Shown here: positions 1-4,169 of the stretch, piece by piece | How the letters are laid out: the number at the start of each line of letters is the position of its first letter | Position numbering within the stretch: the stretch's first letter is position 1 | Source of the DNA: Acidimicrobiaceae bacterium | GTDB taxonomy: Bacteria > Actinomycetota > Acidimicrobiia > Acidimicrobiales > RAAP-2 | Assembly: GCA_030838245.1 (NCBI GenBank) | Contig: JAUTXB010000204.1 | Coordinates: 1-5,297, forward strand | Direction of reading: 5' to 3' | DNA length: 5,297 bases | Made by a program: the position numbers and the translations under genes | The notes under the pieces: model-generated | What the model was told of the DNA's origin: nothing | Seen by the model: only the letters and a program-made list of their open reading frames with translations | Database searches by the model: none

Positions 1-87
1 CGGTGACGGCGCTGTGCTACGAGCCCATCCAGTGGTCTCTTGTCGGGCAACCTCAGCCAGATCCTGGGCCTGGATCCTGAGGGTTAG
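1..87 (+). pseudogene. 3' end of an upstream gene with an apparent frame break
   Basis: The coding signal changes frame here. From base 3 to 35 the third frame has G or C at every third codon position (V-T-A-L-C-Y-E-P-I-Q-W). After that its third positions become mixed, and it stops at 78-80. From base 37 the first frame takes over with strong third-position G+C (L-L-S-G-N-L-S-Q-I-L-G-L-D-P-E-G) and stops with TAG at 85-87, while the same frame upstream is blocked by TGA at 4-6. Skipping one base near position 36 joins the two parts. The joined end, with its G-N-L-x-x-I-L-G-L-D pattern, resembles the C-terminus of amidohydrolase-2-type enzymes, but this is too short to be firm. It could be a real frameshift, a sequence error, or chance in a short stretch. 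The final TAG overlaps the stop codon of the opposing IclR gene. Confidence 0.3.
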
Positions 88-1034
88 CCGGCTCGGGCTC
101 GGGGGGCGTTCCCGGGGGCGTGGCCGCCCACGGCCTCGGTGATCTCATCGGCAGCCCGCCGTAGGTCTCGCCCGGTGCTCTCGATCTCCGTTCCGGTCAT
201 GCGCCGGTCCACGTGGATCGACAGCGTGAGCACGGGGTGGCCGGCGCTGTCGAACACCGGAGCCGAGATGGCGTTCACCGAGTACCCCCGGTCAGCCCGC
301 AGCCGGGCGGGCAGGTACTCGACCTGCCCGATCTTGGCCATGAGCAGATCGATGGCGTCTTGCATCTCCTCGGACAGCTGCTTGCCGTCGAAGATGGCCA
401 GAGCTTCGCGGAATCGGGCCAGTGAGTCGTTCTCGCTCTGGACGTCGTAACCGCGGCTCCGGACGGCGTCGAGCGCGGCCTGCAGATCGGTGACACGGTT
501 GAGCGGGGATGCCCGATCCAGCCAGTCCTGCACATGCTCGTCGTCCATCCACGCCACTTGCACGGCGCCGAAGGGGGGCACGACGGGCACCCGTTGACCG
601 ACGTGGCTCCACGACCGAGCATGGTTGGCGCTGGAGTTCGGGCTGGCCCAGTCGATCACGGTGATGAACCCGTTCTCGATGATGGAGGCGACGCACTCCA
701 CGTTGTGCTGGTTGGCGACGTGCCGGACCGTGGGGCCGGCCATCCGTACGGCGGGGAAGGCTAGTTCCGCTGCCCGCCCCGCGGCGATCAGCGCCGGCCC
801 CAGGAGATAGCCCTTGGTCCGGGGCGAGCGTACGACGTATCCGGCGTCGAGCAAGGCCCGGATCACCGCGTAACAGGTGGCCTTGCTGATGGCGAGCTCG
901 TTGACGATGTCCGACAGCTTGAACTCGTGTTCGGGCTGGGAGACGAGCAGGGCGATGACGGCGATGACCCGGCCCGTCGGCGGCGAGACGCTCCGACGGG
1001 GTCCGGTGCCATGGGTCGGTTGGGCCGGGACCAT
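84..1034 (-). CDS. IclR-family transcriptional regulator
   Basis: A 316-residue DNA-binding regulator, slightly longer than the usual 250-280 of the family. Residues about 20-85 form the N-terminal winged helix-turn-helix. The motif F-K-L-S-D-I-V at 38-44 and the likely recognition helix S-K-A-T-C-Y-A-V-I-R-A-L-L at 50-62 are followed by the wing Y-V-V-R-S...G-Y-L-L-G. Residues about 90-305 match the ligand-binding domain, ending in A-P-V-F-D-S-A-G-H-P-V at 258-268. The effector domain is divergent: where many IclR proteins carry a small-residue loop ending in G-K-A-x-L-A, this one has V-P-P-F-G-A-V-Q-V-A-W at 152-162, and there is an extra charged segment around 205-245. The first 20 residues are a proline-rich, probably disordered tail. 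The start is ATG at 1034-1032. No clear Shine-Dalgarno sequence precedes it; AGGG lies 11 bases upstream, so a leaderless transcript is possible. It is divergent from the nitroreductase gene, which is its most likely target. The ligand is unknown. Confidence 0.9.
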   Translation of the reverse strand: MVPAQPTHGTGPRRSVSPPTGRVIAVIALLVSQPEHEFKLSDIVNELAISKATCYAVIRALLDAGYVVRSPRTKGYLLGPALIAAGRAAELAFPAVRMAGPTVRHVANQHNVECVASIIENGFITVIDWASPNSSANHARSWSHVGQRVPVVPPFGAVQVAWMDDEHVQDWLDRASPLNRVTDLQAALDAVRSRGYDVQSENDSLARFREALAIFDGKQLSEEMQDAIDLLMAKIGQVEYLPARLRADRGYSVNAISAPVFDSAGHPVLTLSIHVDRRMTGTEIESTGRDLRRAADEITEAVGGHAPGNAPRARAG

Positions 1035-1155
1035 CAGGACAAATACCCTAGTGGATGGGGCAAAGCGTACCGAGTCGCCGGCCGTTCGGGACGTCGGCCC
1101 TGGGTTCTGCTGTTCGAATATGTAGGCAATCGTGTCCGATATTTTGTAACTTACT

Positions 1156-1185
1156 CGGGACTAGTCCGTCGGGGTCTCGGTCCCG
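1156..1185. repeat. Inverted repeat, candidate operator or leader hairpin
   Basis: CGGGAC at 1156-1161 is repeated inverted as GTCCCG at 1180-1185 with 18 bases between them. The left half also contains the perfect 10-base palindrome GGACTAGTCC at 1158-1167. The element ends 13 bases before the nitroreductase ribosome binding site, between two divergent genes, which is where an IclR-type operator would be expected. In RNA it could also fold as a hairpin in the nitroreductase leader. IclR operators are usually short palindromes, but there is no close match to a known consensus, so binding is inference. Confidence 0.35.
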
Positions 1186-1198
1186 TAACCAGTCGCCC

Positions 1199-1203
1199 GG
1201 AGG
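1199..1203 (+). promoter_or_regulatory. Ribosome binding site that sets the nitroreductase start
   Basis: GGAGG at 1199-1203 lies five bases before GTG at 1209. This favours GTG 1209 over the in-frame GTG at 1203, which overlaps the motif itself. It also argues against the much longer open frame reaching back to 927, most of which runs antisense to the IclR gene. Confidence 0.7.
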
Positions 1204-1208
1204 TGACC

Positions 1209-1910
1209 GTGCCCGCGTTTGACCATTTGGCCGAGATCGACCACCTGCTGACCACGACCAAGGCGGTGCGACGGCGGCTCGACCTGAGCCGTCCCGTTCC
1301 CCGGGAGGTGGTGACCGAGTGCATACGTCTGGCCTGTTACGCCCCGAACGCCTCGAACGCGCAGGACTGGCGCTGGGTCGTTGTCGATGACCCCGATCAA
1401 CGTCGGCGAGTAGGAGAGCACTACCGGGCGCTGACCGAGCCACCGGTGTCCCAGATGCTGGAGGCGAAACTCCAGGGGGGTGACGAGGCGGGCGCCCGGA
1501 TCTCCCGATCCATCTTGTACCTGGCCGAGCACATGAGCGAGGTGCCGATCCTGGTCATCCCCTGCTACGACATCGCCGCGGCCGAGAGCCGCTACCGCAA
1601 CCTCATCACCGATCCTGCATTGCAAGAGGCGGCGGTCGGCGCGACCCACGGCATGACGCCGGGCATGTACGCCTCGATCCTCCCGGCCGTGTGGAGCTTC
1701 CAGCTGGCCCTGCGCAGCCGGGGCCTGGGGTCGGTGATGACCACGGCCCACCAAGCCGACCAACCGGGCATGGCCACGATCCTGGACATCCCGCCCACAT
1801 GGGCCCAGACCGCGCTCATCCCCGTCGCCTACACGACCGGCGGAGACTTCACGCCGCCCCCCCGAGAGCCGGTCGAGCGGGTCATCGTCTGGAACCGTGG
1901 CGCGCCGTGA
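1209..1910 (+). CDS. Nitroreductase-family FMN-dependent oxidoreductase
   Basis: A 233-residue protein of the nitroreductase superfamily. These are cytoplasmic, usually homodimeric flavoenzymes that use NAD(P)H to reduce nitro groups, quinones, halogenated phenols or enone-like substrates. Features seen in order: T-T-T-K-A-V-R-R-R-L-D at 15-25, the arginine-rich element that binds FMN phosphate; A-P-N-A-S-N-A-Q-D-W at 45-54, matching the family's A-P-S-x-x-N-x-Q motif; a variable middle with a long helix (82-112); a conserved helix at about 154-172 leading into R-G-L-G-S-V at 171-176; and a C-terminus with A-Y-T-T-G-G and P-P-R-E-P-V, where family members carry G-Y-P...R-x-P. Length is normal. 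The start is GTG, supported by GGAGG five bases upstream. It is divergent from the IclR gene and convergent with the LLM gene, with 41 bases between their stop codons and no clear terminator. The substrate cannot be deduced. Family assignment is firm; specific activity is unknown. Confidence 0.88.
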   Translation: MPAFDHLAEIDHLLTTTKAVRRRLDLSRPVPREVVTECIRLACYAPNASNAQDWRWVVVDDPDQRRRVGEHYRALTEPPVSQMLEAKLQGGDEAGARISRSILYLAEHMSEVPILVIPCYDIAAAESRYRNLITDPALQEAAVGATHGMTPGMYASILPAVWSFQLALRSRGLGSVMTTAHQADQPGMATILDIPPTWAQTALIPVAYTTGGDFTPPPREPVERVIVWNRGAP

Positions 1911-1951
1911 ACCGGCCGCACACCGTGGACGGGCCCTGAACGAGCGGGGGG

Positions 1952-2947
1952 TCAGTTCGCCAGGCGGGGCAGCACCTGTTCGACGTAGAGAGAGAGGCAC
2001 TCCCAACCCTTGTCGATGGGCATGCCGCCTACGAGAGGGTGCAGGGCGAAGGTGGCCGGCCCGCCGGCCCGGTCGGCCTCGTCGGCCCGAGCCACGCAAT
2101 CGTCCGGAGTCAGCACCTCGTAGATGCCTTCGGCCCGCAGCTGGTCGACCGTCTCAGCATGGGAGTGGACGGCCGAGTGGACGTCGGGTGTCTGCCAGTC
2201 GGCGTACACCGTGGCTTCGTGGAGGAAGTACTGGCCGAGGTCTGCCCATGCCCGATCCGGATCCTCGGCGACGTACGTGGTCGAGAACTGACCGGGCGGC
2301 ATCACGCACACGCCTTGCGTTCCCGCTTCTTGGCACTGCTCGTAGTAGTAGGCCTCTAGTTCGGGGAGGTGGGCGGCCGGAGCCAGGGGGAGGCCGAATC
2401 GGGCTGCTCGCCGGGCGGACGGCTTCGATGTCCCCCCGATGAGCAACATCGGGTGGGGCAGGGTGAGCGGCTTCGGGGTGACCCTGACGACGGTTCCCCG
2501 GTACTCGAACGGCTCGCCCGTCCACGCCTTGAGCAGGGCGTCGACCGCCTCGTCCATGAGCCGTCCGCGCTCTATCCAGGACTTCTCGTGGGCGGCGTAT
2601 TCCTCGGGGCGATAACCCAGGCCTCCGACGATGGTCAGGCGACCGCCGCTGGCCAGGTCAAGCACGGCGATGTCCTCGGCCAGCCGGAGTGGGTCGTGCA
2701 ACGGCAAAAGGAGCGCCATGAGGGTAATGGGGATGCGCGGGCAACGGCCGAAGATCAGGCCTGCGGTGATCAGGGGCGAGGGGCTCCAGCCGTTGTCGGC
2801 CCCGTGGTGTTCTTCCAGGGTGACCATGTCCAGGCCGTGCTCATCGGCGTAGGCGGCCATGTCGATGGATGCCTGATAGCGGGCGGCCATCGCCTCGCCG
2901 TCCAATCCCGGTTGGACCTGGTTGAAGCGGACTAGCGACACCACCAC
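1952..2947 (-). CDS. Luciferase-like monooxygenase (LLM) class flavin/F420-dependent oxidoreductase
   Basis: A 331-residue TIM-barrel enzyme of the bacterial luciferase superfamily, of usual family length. The hallmarks are visible: T-L-E-E-H-H at 43-48 followed by S-P-S-P-L-I at 55-60; the strand-loop I-T-L-M-A-L-L-L-P-L-H-D-P-L-R-L-A-E-D at 74-92; V-L-D-L-A-S-G-G-R-L at 95-104; G-L-G-Y-R-P-E-E-Y at 109-117; and a C-terminal half with P-H-P-M-L-L-I-G-G-T-S at 164-174, the usual phosphate-binding strand. The family uses FMNH2 with O2, or coenzyme F420, for monooxygenation or hydride transfer; the sequence does not decide which. No signal peptide is present, so it is cytoplasmic. The start lies in a run of three GTG codons (2947-2939 read leftward). 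The first has a G-run (2960-2955) seven bases upstream as a weak ribosome binding site; the true start may be any of the three. It is divergent from the mycofactocin-type dehydrogenase and convergent with the nitroreductase. Confidence 0.88.
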   Translation of the reverse strand: MVVSLVRFNQVQPGLDGEAMAARYQASIDMAAYADEHGLDMVTLEEHHGADNGWSPSPLITAGLIFGRCPRIPITLMALLLPLHDPLRLAEDIAVLDLASGGRLTIVGGLGYRPEEYAAHEKSWIERGRLMDEAVDALLKAWTGEPFEYRGTVVRVTPKPLTLPHPMLLIGGTSKPSARRAARFGLPLAPAAHLPELEAYYYEQCQEAGTQGVCVMPPGQFSTTYVAEDPDRAWADLGQYFLHEATVYADWQTPDVHSAVHSHAETVDQLRAEGIYEVLTPDDCVARADEADRAGGPATFALHPLVGGMPIDKGWECLSLYVEQVLPRLAN

Positions 2948-2959
2948 GTGTGCACCCCC

Positions 2960-2989
2960 CAGTAGCCGGACCTTGTTCCGACCCTACTG
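2960..2989. repeat. Compound inverted repeat upstream of the LLM gene
   Basis: CAGTAG at 2960-2965 pairs with CTACTG at 2984-2989. Inside these, CGGA at 2967-2970 pairs with TCCG at 2977-2980 around a six-base centre, leaving a one-base and a three-base asymmetry between the two arms. Read on the minus strand, the element ends at the G-run that precedes the LLM start codons and covers the TAGGGT candidate -10 box. It could be an operator for a dimeric regulator or a hairpin in the LLM leader that hides the ribosome binding site. Confidence 0.4.
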
Positions 2990-3090
2990 CGACCGGTTGT
3001 TGTACCGTTGTCGATAGTCGAAACATACGTCTGAATATTCGCCCAATCCGGGCGTCTGGGGAGTGCAGGCGACCGACGGGCAGGGGCACC

Positions 3091-3097
3091 GGAGGGG
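3091..3097 (+). promoter_or_regulatory. Ribosome binding site for the short-chain dehydrogenase
   Basis: GGAGGGG lies just ahead of ATG at 3102 (six bases from GGAGG to the ATG). It supports this start over the in-frame GTG at 3063, which would add 13 residues with no family similarity before the M-G-K-L-D-G-K-V-A-L start typical of these enzymes. Confidence 0.75.
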
Positions 3098-3101
3098 AAC
3101 C

Positions 3102-3956
3102 ATGGGAAAGCTCGACGGCAAGGTGGCGCTCATCACCGGAGGCGCTCGGGGGCAGGGACGGAGCCACGCGCTGGCGTTGGCCCGCGAGGGCTGCGACATC
3201 GCCTTCTGCGACATCTCCGAACCGGTGAAGACCACGCTCTACCGGACGGCTACCGAACATGACCGGCTCGAGACGCAGAAGCTCGTCTCTGAGATCGGCC
3301 GTCGCTGCCTGGCCGTCGAGGCCGACGTACGCGACCGGCCGGCAATGAAGGCGTTCGTGGCCCAGACCATCGACGAGCTGGGCCCCATCGACATCGTGTT
3401 GGCCAACGCGGGGATCACGGCGTTCGCTCCGGCCTGGGAGACGCCCTATGAGATGTGGGACGAGACCATCGACATCTGCCTGAACGGGGTGTGGAACACG
3501 TGCCGGGAGGTCATGCCCTCCATGGTCGAGCGGCGGAAGGGCACGATCGTCATCACGTCGTCCAACGCTGGCCTCACCCCCATCCCCAACGTTGCGCCCT
3601 ACGTGGCCGCCAAGCACGGCATCACCGGGCTGATGAAGGTGCTCGCGGTGGAGCTGGCCGCGTTCGACATCCGGGTCAATGCCGTGCACCCCTGCGGCGT
3701 GGCCACCGATCTGGTCCTGAACCAACCCGGCCTGGACCTCTTCGCCGGGAAGGCCGGCGCCACCTTCGAAGACGCCGAGCCGGGGATGAAGAGCCTCAAC
3801 CTCCTCGACGTGGCGTTGATCCAGCCCGAAGACGTGTCGGAGGCCATTCTCTACTTGGTGAGCGACGCTGCCCGCTACGTCACCGGCCTCTCGCTCACCG
3901 TCGACGCCGGCACCACGATCTGTCCTCCGGGGAGCTTCCGCGGGTGGGAGGCGTAA
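3102..3956 (+). CDS. Mycofactocin-associated NAD-dependent short-chain dehydrogenase/reductase
   Basis: A 284-residue classical short-chain dehydrogenase that oxidises an alcohol or reduces a carbonyl with a nicotinamide cofactor. The Rossmann motif T-G-G-A-R-G-Q-G is at 12-19, D37 at the end of strand 2 suggests NAD rather than NADP, N-A-G is at 102-104, and the catalytic tetrad is N128, S154, Y167 and K171. The A-R-G-Q-G-R-S-H signature at 15-22, the extended segment Y-R-T-A-T...L-E-T-Q-K-L-V (47-62), G-R-R then A-D-V-R-D (66-78), and G-V-W-N-T-C (129-134) are hallmarks, from memory, of the TIGR03971 mycofactocin-coupled subfamily. Those enzymes hold NAD tightly and are thought to pass electrons to the peptide-derived cofactor mycofactocin. 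The C-terminus R-Y-V-T-G...V-D-A-G is standard. C198 follows the H-P motif after strand 6, where related enzymes often have threonine. The start is ATG with a strong ribosome binding site. It is divergent from the LLM gene. The substrate is unknown. Confidence 0.9.
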   Translation: MGKLDGKVALITGGARGQGRSHALALAREGCDIAFCDISEPVKTTLYRTATEHDRLETQKLVSEIGRRCLAVEADVRDRPAMKAFVAQTIDELGPIDIVLANAGITAFAPAWETPYEMWDETIDICLNGVWNTCREVMPSMVERRKGTIVITSSNAGLTPIPNVAPYVAAKHGITGLMKVLAVELAAFDIRVNAVHPCGVATDLVLNQPGLDLFAGKAGATFEDAEPGMKSLNLLDVALIQPEDVSEAILYLVSDAARYVTGLSLTVDAGTTICPPGSFRGWEA

Positions 3957-3963
3957 GGAGGAC

Positions 3964-3979
3964 CGGCCCAGGCGGGCCG
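3964..3979 (+). terminator. Candidate hairpin terminator after the short-chain dehydrogenase
   Basis: CGGCCC (3964-3969) and GGGCCG (3974-3979) form a perfect six-pair G+C stem with a four-base AGGC loop, starting seven bases after the dehydrogenase stop codon. No T-run follows, so it is not a classical intrinsic terminator. Tail-less hairpins of this kind are often proposed as terminators in actinobacteria. The position supports the role; the missing tail weakens it. Confidence 0.4.
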
Positions 3980-4065
3980 ACCTATCGGGGCAGCCGTGTC
4001 GGGCGGGACGATCGGATCTGAGTCCTCGGCCTGCCACCAGGGGGTTCTCGGAGGGCCGACGGGGC

Positions 4066-4092
4066 GGGAATGTTGACCCGGCTGGTACGGTT
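4066..4092 (+). promoter_or_regulatory. SigR/SigH-type (thiol-oxidative stress) promoter candidate for the rhodanese-MoeB gene
   Basis: GGGAAT at 4066-4071, exactly 18 bases, then GTT at 4090-4092. This matches the -35/-10 pattern GGAAT-N18-GTT that I recall for Streptomyces SigR and its mycobacterial relative SigH, ECF sigma factors that answer thiol oxidation. Transcription would begin near 4098-4100, giving a leader of about 70 bases before GTG 4170. The target fits: sulfur-transfer and moeB-type genes are, from memory, among known SigR targets. TTGACC (4073-4078) lies within the same stretch and could be a housekeeping -35 box, but its best -10 partners are poor or badly spaced. Confidence 0.55.
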
Positions 4093-4114
4093 TACATCTT
4101 CGAACAGTCATGCA

Positions 4115-4141
4115 GGTGGCTCCGGAAAAGAGCCGGTCACC
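4115..4141 (+). other. Hairpin in the untranslated leader of the rhodanese-MoeB gene
   Basis: GGCTC (4118-4122) and GAGCC (4130-4134) form a five-pair stem around a seven-base CGGAAAA loop. An outer GGTG (4115-4118) can pair with CACC (4138-4141) across a right-hand bulge, sharing one base with the inner stem. The element lies between the candidate promoter and the ribosome binding site. No riboswitch class is recognised, and it may only stabilise the message. Confidence 0.3.
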
Positions 4142-4169
4142 GCCGCGACAGTGAAGGATTGTGATAGCT

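Larger units (their letters stand above)
1035..1208. promoter_or_regulatory. Divergent promoter region between the IclR regulator and the nitroreductase
   Basis: This 174-base spacer holds the promoters for both flanking genes. Its middle (about 1115-1155) is notably A+T-rich compared with the coding DNA around it. On the minus strand TAGGGT (1050-1045) fits the TAnnnT form of an actinobacterial -10 box. It lies so close to the IclR ATG that transcription could start at or near the start codon. I find no convincing -35 box for it. On the plus strand several A+T-rich hexamers in 1115-1150 could serve the nitroreductase, but none pairs with a good -35 box. The inverted repeat at 1156-1185 is annotated separately. 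Promoter assignment is inference from composition and gene orientation. Confidence 0.5.
2948..3101. promoter_or_regulatory. Divergent promoter region between the LLM oxidoreductase and the short-chain dehydrogenase
   Basis: This 154-base spacer must drive both outward genes. Its centre (about 2997-3045) is A+T-richer than its flanks and includes GAATATTC at 3033-3040, an 8-base palindrome. For the dehydrogenase, TTGTCG (3008-3013) and GAATAT (3033-3038) could be -35 and -10 boxes, but with a long 19-base spacer. For the LLM gene, minus-strand TAGGGT (2986-2981) resembles a TAnnnT -10 box, the same hexamer as upstream of the IclR gene; no good -35 box accompanies it. CGGT-N6-ACCG at 2994-3007 is a further small inverted repeat. 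All assignments are tentative. Confidence 0.45.

Noticed and set aside
927..1208. Upstream extension of the nitroreductase reading frame
   Set aside because: The extra 94 codons run antisense to the IclR N-terminus and across its promoter. The family N-terminus begins near GTG 1209, which has a proper ribosome binding site.
1911..1951. Bidirectional terminator between the convergent nitroreductase and LLM genes
   Set aside because: The 41-base gap is G+C-rich, but I could not find a stem of convincing length or a T-run on either strand.
1161..2099. Minus-strand open frame (312 residues) across the nitroreductase and the LLM 3' end
   Set aside because: It overlaps two clear genes, has arginine/glycine-rich composition and no family match, so it is a shadow.
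2841..4037. Long minus-strand open frame (398 residues) opposite the short-chain dehydrogenase
   Set aside because: It is an antisense shadow caused by high G+C. The plus strand has all catalytic motifs of a known family, a ribosome binding site and a normal length, while the antisense product is a low-complexity arginine/glycine-rich sequence with no recognisable domain.
4026..4059. Inverted repeat TCGGCC...GGCCGA as a second terminator
   Set aside because: A six-pair stem with a 22-base loop and no T-run is weak. In DNA this G+C-rich such repeats arise easily.
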